NCBI RefSeq assembly: GCF_014695375.1
Contig: NZ_JACJOG010000037.1
Span: 1 to 64,000 of the forward strand
DNA from: Coleofasciculus sp. FACHB-T130
GTDB lineage: Bacteria > Cyanobacteriota > Cyanobacteriia > Cyanobacteriales > FACHB-T130
DNA length: 64,000 bases
Direction: 5' to 3'
Below are positions 1-10,300 of this stretch, one piece after another (the first letter of the stretch is position 1; each line of letters opens with the position of its first letter). The position numbers and the translations under genes are program-made. The notes beneath the pieces are model-generated. The model made no database searches. It saw only the letters and a list, made by a program, of their open reading frames with translations, and was not told the origin of the DNA.

Positions 1-117
1 ATAATTTCTTACTTCTTTAAATAGGTCTTTATACTCGGCACAATATTCATCTATAATGGCAACTGTTGGGTGAGCATCTCTTGCCAAATGTTTCAGGATT
101 TGTAATTCTACATTCAT
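1..117 (-). CDS. Transposase N-terminus, IS701-like, cut by window edge
   Basis: Thirty-nine codons read from an ATG at 117 leftward off the window with no stop. The peptide begins MNVELQILKHLARDAHP and continues with DEYCAEYKDLFKEVRNY, which resembles the start of cyanobacterial IS701-family DDE transposases as I remember them. The catalytic residues would lie outside the window, so neither activity nor completeness can be judged. I could not find the terminal inverted repeat in the roughly 200 bases upstream of the start. The family call rests on recall of N-terminal similarity alone. Confidence 0.55.
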   Translation of the reverse strand, partial: MNVELQILKHLARDAHPTVAIIDEYCAEYKDLFKEVRNY

Positions 118-440
118 TGCCCTACTTAGCTTTCAGGGTTTTCTTTTTTTCTTCTTTTATTCAGAATACCCGGAAAGTGACAGAAGAGGGATAATTCTCA
201 TCGGAGTTTGAGTATCATCCAAACAGGAAGTAACCCTACAACTCTCGGTTATGAGTTTACTTGTTTGACTGGATGCTAGAGACTTTTTCTACAGTTAGGG
301 AAAGTTTAGTAGGAGAGAAATAAAAAAAAGGTGATCGCGTTAAGGGCGATCGCCTTTTTTCTTTGGGTTAAGAGTTATGGGTCAAGAGCCATTGATAGAC
401 TCACGACGAATAACTCAGGACTAATGATTAAAGACTCAGA
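118..440. other. Spacer between transposase and GT2 gene
   Basis: Nothing coding is supported here. It holds the upstream region of the transposase and, at 322-361, a strong hairpin terminator. The outer end of the insertion element should lie here, but no convincing terminal repeat or target duplication is visible. Confidence 0.5.
322..361 (-). terminator. Rho-independent terminator after the GT2-GtrA gene
   Basis: A 9-bp stem (330-338 with 346-354, one G-T wobble) built from two HIP1-like gcgatcgc blocks closes a 7-nt loop. It is flanked by eight A on the left and six T on the right, so it can work in both directions. It lies 80 bases past the stop of the leftward GT2-GtrA gene. Confidence 0.75.
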
Positions 441-1724
441 TTACTTAGTTTCCGTCACCCGCCAGCTGAGTTTTAGATTGATCCAGAAATTCCACAAAGT
501 CACGGCAGCGATCGCAATTAGCTTCGCAACGTATTGATTCACACCCAGGACATTGAACAGCAAATTCAGGATCAAAAGGTTTAATACCAGCCCACTCAGA
601 CAGACCAGATTAAATTTCAACAGCCGCTTGAACCGCTTGTTCCATCCCTGTTGGCGACTGGAAATGTCAGCAAAAGTCCAGCTGTCATTCCACAAGAAAT
701 TATTGATAATTGCCAACTCCGAAGCCAAAGCTGCACTGCTCGTCAGTCCCAATCCCACTTGGGTACGCAGCAGATAAAAGACTGCCATATCTACAAATAC
801 GCCACTGAAACCGACTGCACCAAATCGGAGAAATCGACCAATGGGCCAGCGGGAAAGGCGTAACCTCAGCAAATGCCGCAGATAATCTACATATTGCTTC
901 GCACTGACCTTACTTTCCCCCGCTTGGCGTTCTTGAAACACGTAGCCTGCTTCAGCAATCCAACGGATATCGCCCCGACCCAGCACCTCAATCAAAATCT
1001 TGTAACCCACCGGACTCAGTGTTTTTCCCACCAAGCACTCGCGGCGTACCAAAAAATAACCACTCATCGGATCGGAGACACGACCCACTACTCCAGGCAG
1101 CAGTATTAACCCCAGCATCTGGGCACCACGAGATAAAAATCTACGTACAATACTCCAGTCGCTGACACCGCCACCTTCCACATGGCGACTAGCCGCCGCC
1201 AAATCTGCGCCCCGATCCATTTTCGCTAACAGCTGCAATAACAACTCTGGTGGATGCTGGAGATCGGCATCAATTACGCCTAATATCTCTCCCCGCGCTG
1301 CCTGCCAGCCGCGAATTACCGCTGTCGAAAGTCCCCGTTCTTCAATCCGCCGCATCACTCGCAGATGCGGATACTCCAACATCAGAACCTGAGCGATTTC
1401 CCAAGTTCCGTCGGGGCTATTATCATCGACCACAATCAGTTCATAGTCATTCGGGATAGCTCCATCCAACAGCTGAGTCAGTAATCGGACAATCTCCCGG
1501 ATGTTGTCCCCTTCGTTATAGGTAGGAACCACTAAAGAAAAACGGAGTGGGCGTGTATGGGCGTACCCACGCTCTTCCCCTAATTTCTCGAAATTCTTAG
1601 AGCCTGCTAAAGCCGTGGGAAGACCTAATTCAGCGATTTGCAATGATTCTGATGGAACCCGCAATAGGGGTGGCAATCCAGGAAGCGTGGGATTGTTTTT
1701 AATATCTTTGCGGCTTTCCACCAT
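441..1724 (-). CDS. GT2 glycosyltransferase fused to GtrA membrane domain
   Basis: A 427-residue dolichol-phosphate-mannose-synthase-like family 2 glycosyltransferase, expected to move a sugar from a nucleotide sugar to a polyprenyl phosphate at the inner face of the membrane. Visible motifs are VVPTYNEGDN (65-74), VVDDNSPDGT (98-107), the metal-binding DADLQHPPE (152-160) and DPMSGYFLVRR (218-228). From about 297 to 420 follows a GtrA-type domain with about four hydrophobic helices, thought to flip or anchor the lipid-linked sugar. Residues 1-60 are a Pro/Leu-rich leader of unknown role. The ATG at 1724 follows an AGAGGAA ribosome site. It stands alone with a terminator behind it. The acceptor lipid and sugar cannot be read from the sequence. 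Confidence 0.88.
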   Translation of the reverse strand: MVESRKDIKNNPTLPGLPPLLRVPSESLQIAELGLPTALAGSKNFEKLGEERGYAHTRPLRFSLVVPTYNEGDNIREIVRLLTQLLDGAIPNDYELIVVDDNSPDGTWEIAQVLMLEYPHLRVMRRIEERGLSTAVIRGWQAARGEILGVIDADLQHPPELLLQLLAKMDRGADLAAASRHVEGGGVSDWSIVRRFLSRGAQMLGLILLPGVVGRVSDPMSGYFLVRRECLVGKTLSPVGYKILIEVLGRGDIRWIAEAGYVFQERQAGESKVSAKQYVDYLRHLLRLRLSRWPIGRFLRFGAVGFSGVFVDMAVFYLLRTQVGLGLTSSAALASELAIINNFLWNDSWTFADISSRQQGWNKRFKRLLKFNLVCLSGLVLNLLILNLLFNVLGVNQYVAKLIAIAAVTLWNFWINLKLSWRVTETK

Positions 1725-2373
1725 ATATCTTTATTCCTCTTTAAAGTCAATAAAATCAAATACTTGCAGCTAAACTTAGAGCCTGAGCGATGTTCTCAGA
1801 TTCAGCCTCTCCAGACTTCAGAGAAGTCTGATCCTCTAATCTTGAGATCCGTACAAAGATCCATAAAAATTAGCGGCTCCTGTAAGGTACGCAAACTTAC
1901 GGTTTTAGGGCTGCTCTATACTACGCAACAAGTACTTAATACCACATCCGTACGGCAGTATCTTTACTTAATCTTTAAATTAGTAAGTAGATTTACACGT
2001 CAACCTGTAAAGATTGAGTGAAATGATATCTAAGCTACTGCAAATGTTACAAGATTGATGTAAAAGAGGAAATCAATTTTCTTCAGTAAGACTCCCAAGA
2101 GATTACCTTTTTACCTAGAAAAGGGATTTTAATAAATTGTAATATATAAGTCAGTAAAAATTCGCAGAAAAAAGCCTGGTGACACAATAACTTGATTTGA
2201 ATATCCGTAAATTTGCTCAGAATTGCATCTTTTCTCAGGTTACACTAATGTGCAATTTTTTCTTAGCTCCTTTTTTTCAGGAGGGTAGAAAATCGAAATG
2301 TCAAGCAAATTCTGACAAGATCCTCCAGTCCCCGCTCCATTAGGGAAGAAAGCCCAAAAATTGCACGCTGGAT
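1725..2373. other. Spacer, no gene seen
   Basis: Contains the upstream region of the GT2-GtrA gene and the downstream region of aroE. AT-rich, with stops in all frames apart from one short open stretch that lacks a ribosome site. A weak inverted pair aattgca/tgcaatt with a following T run lies near 2221-2264. No RNA gene or repeat recognised. Confidence 0.5.
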
Positions 2374-3243
2374 TTAATTTTTGATCTTTAATTGTTTTTG
2401 TAGAGATTGGCGCATCACGTCCACTGGCGGCTCGCGGTTTAACCAGATTTTCAGGGCGGCGGCTCCTTGTTGGACGAGCATTTCCAGTCCATCAACGATA
2501 ATTGCGCCTTGTCTTTGTGCTTGTTGCAGAAACCGGGTAGGGTTGGGTTTGTAAATTAGATCGTAAGCGATCGCGCCTTCTGGCAAATTGGCGATCGCTT
2601 CTGCATCTAAGGGAGACTCGTCAACCTTCGGGTACATCCCAACAGGTGTTGTATTGACTAACAAAGATGCTTGAGAAATCAGATTCGGGAGTTCTTCCCA
2701 AGAATGGGTGCTGATTTCTACTGGTAAAGATGAATTGCGCCAGCTATTTTGAAAAGCGGTTAAATTCTCCCGGTTTCGCCCAACAACATGGATTTGGGCA
2801 CAACCTAGTTTTTTACAACCGGCAACCACTGCCCGCGCCGCACCACCATTGCCTAAAATGACCGCTACACTTTGGCTCCAATCGCCCTGGTCAGCTTCCA
2901 GGGGGGCGAGGAAGCCTTCAACATCCGTATTCGTGCCCATCCATCCCTTATCCGTCTTCGTAACGGTGTTGACGGCTCCTATCGCTTGGGCAATGTCTGA
3001 TACTTCTGATAGCAGGGGGATAATTGCCTGTTTGTGGGGAATGGTAACGCTAAAGCCCACAAAATTATCCATTGCGGCAAAACCGGCGATCGCTTTCTCT
3101 AAATCTTCCGGCGCGACCGACAAAGGTACATAAACGCAATCTAATCCTAAATGAGCGATCGCCGCATTGTGCATCACCGGCGATAGGGAATGCCCGATGG
3201 GATGACCAATCACCCCTAAAAGTTTGGTTGTACCTTGAATCAT
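2374..3243 (-). CDS. aroE: Shikimate dehydrogenase
   Basis: NADPH-dependent reduction of 3-dehydroshikimate to shikimate in the cytosol, a step of chorismate and aromatic amino acid synthesis. The N-terminal substrate domain shows GVIGHPIGHSLSPVMHN with the shikimate-binding serines, FSVTIPHKQ with the catalytic lysine, and GAVNTV; GTNTDVEGF supplies the catalytic aspartate. The Rossmann glycine loop is GNGGAARAV, followed by VVGRN for NADP phosphate and NTTPVGMYP. The reading frame stays open upstream to a TTG at 3318, but family members normally begin a few residues before KLLGVIG, so I placed the start at the ATG at 3243. ATGs at 3249 and 3288 are also possible, and none has a good Shine-Dalgarno. 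The product is about 289 residues, normal for the family. Confidence 0.93.
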   Translation of the reverse strand: MIQGTTKLLGVIGHPIGHSLSPVMHNAAIAHLGLDCVYVPLSVAPEDLEKAIAGFAAMDNFVGFSVTIPHKQAIIPLLSEVSDIAQAIGAVNTVTKTDKGWMGTNTDVEGFLAPLEADQGDWSQSVAVILGNGGAARAVVAGCKKLGCAQIHVVGRNRENLTAFQNSWRNSSLPVEISTHSWEELPNLISQASLLVNTTPVGMYPKVDESPLDAEAIANLPEGAIAYDLIYKPNPTRFLQQAQRQGAIIVDGLEMLVQQGAAALKIWLNREPPVDVMRQSLQKQLKIKN

Positions 3244-3444
3244 CTGCATTTGGAAAAGTTGGTAACAAGCATCGCTTCTTACTACCATACGGCTATCGGA
3301 AATCTTGTTGACAAGCAATTAAGAACGACTTGTCACGGGGATGAGAAAAATCATTAACGAGCGACAACTGACAACAGATAAATAACCAAGCTCAGCAAAA
3401 CTGAGTTGTATGCCAAAATCAGGATTGATGCATACTGAGCGACC

Positions 3445-6051
3445 ATGCTGGGAACACAACTGGGAGGGCGCTATAAAGTTGTCAAAGTCCTAGGAGCTGG
3501 AGGATTTAGTCAAACTTACATTGCCGAGGATACGCAGCGACCGAGAAACCCTAAGTGTGTTGTAAAGCACCTCAAACCTGCTCGTCAAGATCCTGCTTTT
3601 TTGCAGGTGGCTCGACGGATGTTCAAAACCGAGGCAAAAACGCTTGAAAAACTGGGCCACCACCAACAAATCCCTCATCTGCTAGCTTACTTTGAACAAG
3701 ATCAACAATTTTACCTGGTGCAGGAGTTCATTGAAGGTTCGCCGCTGAGCGATGAATTGCACCAAGGTACGCGACTGAGCGAATCTGAAATTATTCAGTT
3801 CTTGCAGGATGTACTGGGCATCCTGGAGTTTGTTCATGCTTATCAAGTCATCCACCGCGACATCAAGCCGAGCAATTTGATCCGGCGGCGACAGGACGGC
3901 AAATTAGTTTTAATTGACTTTGGCGCGGTCAAGGAAATCCGCACCCAGTTGACGAGTGGAACCGATCAGACCAGCATTACAGTCGGAATTGGCACTCAAG
4001 GTTATGTGCCGAGCGAACAACTAGCGGGTAAGCCAAAATACAGCAGCGATATCTATGCCTTGGGGATCACTGCCATCCAACTGCTGACTGGGTTAAGACC
4101 GAACCAGCTACCAGAAGATCCTGAAACCTCTGAGATTATTTGGCGGGATAAAGTAAAGGTCAGCGATCGCCTAGCAGCAATTTTAGACAAGATGGTACGA
4201 TACCACTTCCGCGATCGCTACCAGTCCGCTACAGAAGTCAGCCAAGCGATCGCTTCATTGACAGAGGTATCGTTATCTGAAAATACGCCCGTTGCAGAAA
4301 AATTTGATCCAGAAAATATTGCCGACAAAAGCGGGGAAAAAATTAGCGATCGCGCGGGTGTCCTTGAGAAAAAGGCATCGCCGATCCGTTTAGCGATCGC
4401 CAGTATCCTTGCTACCGGCTTGCTGCTGGGTGTACGACAACTGGGAGGTTTGCAGTCCTTGGAACTGGCAACCTTCGATCAGATGGTGCGGTTACGGTTT
4501 GCGACACGGGTATTGGGAGACTTAGATCGTTCATCCCCAATGGAAGGGCCAGATCCTCGCCTCCTAGTCGTCGAAATCACCGAAGCAGATATCAAAGCTC
4601 AAAACAGATATCCGCTATCCGACCGGACTCTGCATCAGCTGTTAGCGCAACTAGAACGGCATCAACCACGAGTCATCGGTTTGGATATCTATCGCGACAT
4701 CCCGATGGAACCTGGTCATGCAGAATTATCCAGGCAATTACAAAAGAGCGATCGCATCATTACCGTCTGCAAAATCAGCGATATCGATAATCCTGGAGTT
4801 GCACCGCCAAAAATTGTCCCGGAAGACCGCCTTAGCTTCGACGATTTGGTGATCGATCCCGATAACGCCGTTCGCCGCAGTCTCCTGTTTGCGACTTCCG
4901 ATGTCGGTGCCTGTAAGACCCCCTACTCCCTCGGTGCGCGTCTGGCACTGCGCTACCTGGAACAACTGGGAATCGAGGCACAACCGCACCCAAAAAATTA
5001 TCTCCAGCTCAATTCAATTGTCTTCAAACCCCTAGAAGCCAATTTTGGAGGATACCAGCAGGCAGATTCAGGCGGCTACCAGATCCTGCTCGATTATCGC
5101 TCCGCTCATAATATCGCCCAGCAGGTAACGCTCACTGAAGTTTTGAAAGGTCAGATTAACCCCGATTGGGTGAAAGATCGCATTGTTCTGATCGGTGTCA
5201 CCTCACCCACAGTTGATAACGTTTTTTATACTCCCTACGGGGGCAGTCGTAAGATGTTTGGGGTAAGGGTGCAAGCACAGACCGTCAGCCAAATCCTCAG
5301 CGTTGTTCTAGACAAGCGACCTTTGTTTTGGTCTTGGTCGGAATGGGTTGAGGTGCTATGGATTGTGGGATGGGCAGCCGTTGGCGGCATTTTAGCTTGG
5401 CGAATCCGTCATCCCCTGCGATTGATTGTGGTTGGAACTGCAACGCTGGGCATTTTGTTCGTTACCGGCTTCTATTTCTTTATGCAGGCAGGTTGGGTAC
5501 CTGTCGCAGCACCAGCGCTGGGTTTGCTAGGTAGCGGCGGCTCCACGATCGTCTGTCGGCTGGCTCCAAAAAGAAGAAAACAAGAGCAACCTAAAACTCC
5601 CCAAGAGACGCTTTCAGCACCGATAGATAACTGCCCCCCAGAGGAGTCAATCCCAGCAGATACGCTATTCACTCAGGAAGTCAACTTCCACTCAGGTTCT
5701 ACACAAACAACGATGGGTGGCAACTTAGAACCTAATCAGTGCCACTCTTTCTCTCTTTCCGCCACTGAGGGGCAGCTATTGACAGTGGCAGCGGTAGAAG
5801 GCAACGTCAATATCACCGTAATCGATCCGGAAGGGCAAACGGTCGGGACGATTACCGATGGCGCACAGTGGCAAGCATTGCTGCCTTCTGCTGGCAATTA
5901 CAAAATTGAAGTGTACGCGCCTGATGCATCTGTTTATACGGTCAGTTTTGATGTCGGAAACGATGCAACTGAAAGTTCAAACCCGACAATTCTCACAAAT
6001 TCTCAATTGAATAGCAATAATAGTTTGACAGAGACAAGGATAGACGGCTAA
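3445..6051 (+). CDS. Membrane Ser/Thr kinase with CHASE2 sensor and PPC-like tail
   Basis: An 868-residue Hanks-type kinase. The kinase domain (about 10-275) has the loop GAGGFSQTY (17-25), Lys41 in VVKH, HRDIKPSN with catalytic Asp139, and DFG Asp158, so it should be active. A membrane segment at about 313-330 leads to a CHASE2 extracytoplasmic sensor (about 335-625), then two to three membrane helices (634-652, 659-680, 688-705). A C-terminal stretch (755-855) looks like a bacterial pre-peptidase C (PPC) beta-sandwich. The N-terminal kinase and CHASE2 order is common in cyanobacteria; the PPC-like tail is less usual. It is monocistronic, with about 200 bases between it and the divergent aroE. 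Ligand and substrates are unknown. Confidence 0.9.
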   Translation: MLGTQLGGRYKVVKVLGAGGFSQTYIAEDTQRPRNPKCVVKHLKPARQDPAFLQVARRMFKTEAKTLEKLGHHQQIPHLLAYFEQDQQFYLVQEFIEGSPLSDELHQGTRLSESEIIQFLQDVLGILEFVHAYQVIHRDIKPSNLIRRRQDGKLVLIDFGAVKEIRTQLTSGTDQTSITVGIGTQGYVPSEQLAGKPKYSSDIYALGITAIQLLTGLRPNQLPEDPETSEIIWRDKVKVSDRLAAILDKMVRYHFRDRYQSATEVSQAIASLTEVSLSENTPVAEKFDPENIADKSGEKISDRAGVLEKKASPIRLAIASILATGLLLGVRQLGGLQSLELATFDQMVRLRFATRVLGDLDRSSPMEGPDPRLLVVEITEADIKAQNRYPLSDRTLHQLLAQLERHQPRVIGLDIYRDIPMEPGHAELSRQLQKSDRIITVCKISDIDNPGVAPPKIVPEDRLSFDDLVIDPDNAVRRSLLFATSDVGACKTPYSLGARLALRYLEQLGIEAQPHPKNYLQLNSIVFKPLEANFGGYQQADSGGYQILLDYRSAHNIAQQVTLTEVLKGQINPDWVKDRIVLIGVTSPTVDNVFYTPYGGSRKMFGVRVQAQTVSQILSVVLDKRPLFWSWSEWVEVLWIVGWAAVGGILAWRIRHPLRLIVVGTATLGILFVTGFYFFMQAGWVPVAAPALGLLGSGGSTIVCRLAPKRRKQEQPKTPQETLSAPIDNCPPEESIPADTLFTQEVNFHSGSTQTTMGGNLEPNQCHSFSLSATEGQLLTVAAVEGNVNITVIDPEGQTVGTITDGAQWQALLPSAGNYKIEVYAPDASVYTVSFDVGNDATESSNPTILTNSQLNSNNSLTETRIDG

Positions 6052-7326
6052 AAAATTTATTGAGTTTGTTTTGCTTGAGATTGCTAATAGTTAATCGATT
6101 GATTAATGAATTGCACAATTATGGGTATATAGGAGTAGTGAGATGGGAGGATTTAGCTCCCCGATTTTTCCTTCACGAATCCTAGAGAATTGGTATAGCA
6201 ACGAGCAGTGAATTGGAGCGCCTTAATGGGTCTGAGTCTGTGCCGCTGGCTCCTCTCGCTGAGCTTTAAATGCAGACGAACCGGGAAGAGATTCTAGAGC
6301 GAGCTGACCAGCGATCGCTTTCTCTTCCACACTGCCTTGAATCTTAATTTCCCTTCGCACTTAATGAATCGACACCCCAGCCCCATCAGCCGGGAGAGTC
6401 AATCACGATCAGCGTATAATTGCCCCAATGGCAACTCCTGAGTTGTAGAGCGATCGCTGCCATCAATCAGTCTACCCTCAACCTGATTTCTCAACAGTAT
6501 TTGAGCAGATTCTTAAATATTTCTATATCTTTTTGCTGCCAGTTGAAGATTGCTTGGCTTCACATGGACTTTGCTAACTAAGTTTCTGCGAGGAGTGAGT
6601 CAGGGATCGGGCTTTTATGTCTCTCATCGACTGAAGAAAATTTTTTAAATTAATAGCTCGTCACCTAGTGGCAAGTTTCACTTTTTCCACATTTACAAAG
6701 CGATTTTGCAATGTGACAACCGTTTTGCGATCGCGATCCTTTACCTGACATTGCTGAATTAAACTTTGATTTAGCAATGCCCAATTTAGGGCACTCCAGA
6801 GATTCCAGCTAAATCTTGGCAAATTTACCAGAATCTGACTCAACCGTTTTAGTCTGATAAAAGCAGTTATGAAGAAAGGCTTTATGTAGGCGATCGGTAG
6901 ATAGTTGTTGTCACGTATACAAACAAAATTCATAAACCTTAAACTGCCTCTCCCACCAACTATGGACAAGCAAATTTAGCTGATCTGGGGGGAAGAGGGG
7001 TTCGAGACAGACAGATAAAACTAAATTCTTCCCTTGACTTACCCAAATAGAATTGTCATGTTTAATAATGAAGAATATCTATCTAAAGATGGGGAATCAA
7101 TCTTGAATCAAGTGTTGTACTGACTCAACTTGCTCAATCTCTAGCAGATTCTTCTGCATATTACTCGCTGTTATGGAAACCCAAGACTCAGCTATCCATC
7201 AGTTTGAGCTTCAACTCTGAGTCGAATGCGCTTGAGGGGTCGCGGCAAAAGCTAAAGCTGGGAAGCTTATCTAACCGTATCTTTATGCATCGGGAATAAC
7301 TCCAAATTATAGCCAAAGATCGTAAT
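6052..7326. other. Long gene-poor spacer with possible decayed coding remnants
   Basis: About 1.3 kb with no gene I can support. On the minus strand from about 6440 to 6222, protein-like segments interrupted by stops appear in two frames, one ending in a 46-codon run rich in Ala/Glu/Gln (VEEKAIAGQLALESLPGSS), which suggests a decayed gene. A 102-codon frame at 6661-6969 on the minus strand has odd composition, no ribosome site and no family resemblance, and was not called. The right end must hold the promoter of the large sensor kinase. Confidence 0.4.
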
Positions 7327-10300
7327 ATGTGGAAGCTTTTAAAAGAATTGTTTTCTTCAAGACAATTTATCCCTCACGGTCACTGCTACCTTTGGCAAAC
7401 GAAACTGGTATGGCTTCACCTGGTTTCTGACTTGTTGATTGCGATCGCCTACTTCTCGATTCCGGCGATGCTCATCTACTTCATCCACAAGCGGAAAGAT
7501 ATTCCCTTTCAAGGGATATTTGCCTTATTTGGAGCCTTTACTATTCTCTGCGGTACCGGGCACCTGATGGAAATCTGGACGCTTTGGCATCCAGTTTACT
7601 GGCTGACAGGAATTGAGAAAGCGCTGACTGCCTTGGTTTCGTGCTACACGGCTCTAAAATTGGTAACGCTGCTGCCGCAATTCCTAGCTTTGGAAACGCC
7701 CGAACAACTAGAGATTCTCAACCAGGAACTCCAGAACGAGATTGCAATCCGGGTGCAGGCAGAAGAAGCATTACGCCGTGTCAACGATGAGTTAGAAATT
7801 CGGGTCAGCGATCGCACCGCCGAGTTATTAAAAACGCTGCATAATCTAGAATCTGAAATCGCCGAACATAAACAGACACAGCAGGAGTTACTCCAGAGTC
7901 AGCATTTCATTGAGCGGATTGCTGAAGCCAGTCCCAATGTTTTGTTTCTCTACGATCTGAGCGAGCAGCGCAATGTTTATATTAATCGTGAAATCGGCGC
8001 GACTTTAGGGTATACGCCCCAAGAAATTCAAGAAACGGGGTTAGATTTCCAGAAGCTGATGCATCCTGACGATTTCGCTAGACTGCCGGAATATTTCCAA
8101 CAATTCGAGGACGCCTCTGACAGCGAAATCTTTGAGAATGAGTACCGGATGAGGCATCGAAATGGAGAATGGCGGACTCTGCTCAATCGGGATACTCTGT
8201 TTGCGAGAACCGCTGACGGCAAGGTGAAGCAGATTCTCGGCACGACCAGCGATATTACTGAAAGAAAGCAAGCAGAAGTTGAAATTCGTCTGTTGCTGGA
8301 AGCAACCCAAGCCATCAATCGTTCTGTTGACGTTGATACTGCTTTAGCAATTATTCTGCGGTTAATTTGTACGACAATCGGCTGGGATTTGGGAGAAACT
8401 TGGGTTCCGTCTGATGATGGTACAGTTTTAAAAAATAGTCCGGGTTGGTACGGGTGCGATCGCGATGCGGTCGTCGCTTTGCAACATAGCTCGGTTGAAG
8501 AATTCCGACGCCATAGCGAAACAGTCACATTTAGATCCAACGTGGGTCTGCCAGGGCGCGTTTGGTCATCGCAGCAACCAGAATGGGTCGAAGATGTTTC
8601 CGAAGCCACGCAGGAAACCTTTGTGCGATCGCAAATCGCCGCAAAAGTTGGATTAAAAACGGGTTTGGGCGTGCCAATTCTCGCCAATCAGCGAGTGCTG
8701 GCAGTGTTAGTTTTCTTTAAACGTCACAAAAGTGCAGAAGATCGGCATTTGTTTGAGCTAGTAAGTGCGGTAGCGGCTCAGTTAGGTTGGCTGATTGAGC
8801 GCAAACTTGCCGAAGCCGCTCTCAGAAGCAGCGAAGAACGGCTGCAAATGGCGTTAGATGGGAGTGCCTTAGGGATATGGGATTGGAATTTAACGACCGG
8901 AGAGATGTATTTCGACCGGCAATGGAAGAAGATGCTGGGGTATGAGCCAGAGGAGATTGAGAACAGTTACCAGTCCTGGGAGCGGCTAGTACATCCAGAG
9001 GATACCTCTAGGGCGATAGACTCTTTAACCTTGCATCGGGAAGGTAAAACACCCGTTTCCGAAATTGAATTGCGGATGCGCTCAAAATCAGGCGAATGGA
9101 AGTGGATTTTGTGTCATGGTAAGGTGATGGAGCGCGATCGCTCTGGTGTGGCGCTGCGGATGACGGGGACGCATAAAGACGTTAGCGGAGCGAAGCGCGA
9201 CGAAGTCGTTCGCATTGCCTTAGAACGAGAACTCGCCTTGCGGGAAGCTCGCCTGAATGCCTTTTTCAGCTCGGCTCCTGTCGGATTGAGCATCATGGAC
9301 GAGCAACTGCGATTTGTGCAAATCAACGAACTCCTGGCAGAGGTGAATGGTTTCCCCGCGGGTGACATGATTGGCAAGAGCCTCTGTGAAGTCATCCCCG
9401 ATATCGCCCCTAAGCTGGAACCTCTCTATCGGCGAATGTTCGCAACAGGCGAATCTATTCTCAACCAAGAAATCAGCGGTGAAGTACCGAGCCAACCGGG
9501 TATTGTTCGAGACTGGATGGTTTCTTTCTTTCCCATACCAGACGAGGATAATCGGCTTTCTGGCGTTGGGGGAGTGGTGATGGAAATCACTGCTCGTAAA
9601 CAAGCGGAGGTGGCACTGCGCTCGGCGACCGAACGCCTGCAACATCTGCTCACCTCTAGTCCGGGAATTATTTATAGCTGCAAGGCATCGGGGAATTATG
9701 ACATCACCTTTGTCAGTGAGAATATCAAGACAGTTTTAGGCTATGAAGCCCAAGAATTTCTCGAAGATGGAACTTTTTGGGCAAGCCACATCCATCCAGA
9801 AGATGTTAGTCGCGTCTTTGCTGAATTACCGCGACTGTTTGTTACAGGAGATTACGCCTACGAATACCGCTTTTTGCACAAGGACGGAACTTATCGCTGG
9901 CTCTACGATCAGATGAAATTGGTCAAAGACGAAGCGGGTAATCCCATTGAGTGCGTTGGGTATTCCTTAAACATCAGCGATCGCAAGCACTCAGAAGAGC
10001 GGCTGCGACTGCTGGAGCGAGCGATCGCTGCTTCTAGCAATGGTATTGTCATTAGCGATGCCCAACTGCCCGACACGCCAGTGATTTACGTCAATCCAGC
10101 TTTTGAGTCCATCACGGGTTACTCGGCAGCAGAAACTCTGGGCAAAAATTGCCGCTTTTTACAGGGACCCGACACCACCCAACCCGCTCTTGAGGAGCTG
10201 CGGCTGGCACTGCGCGAAGCCAGAGAGTGTCGCGTCGTACTGCGGAACTATCGCCAAGACGGCAGCTTATTTTGGAATGAATTTTCTATTGCTCCGGTAC

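Noticed and set aside
6661-6969. 102-codon minus-strand frame
   Set aside because: No ribosome site, no recognisable motif, odd composition, and alone in a gap with other stops; likely chance.
6990-7010. ggttcgag word as a tRNA T-loop
   Set aside because: No cloverleaf arms, anticodon stem or acceptor stem can be drawn around it.
8028-8687. 219-codon minus-strand frame inside the giant kinase
   Set aside because: Antisense of conserved PAS and GAF codons; Ser/Arg-rich shadow frame.
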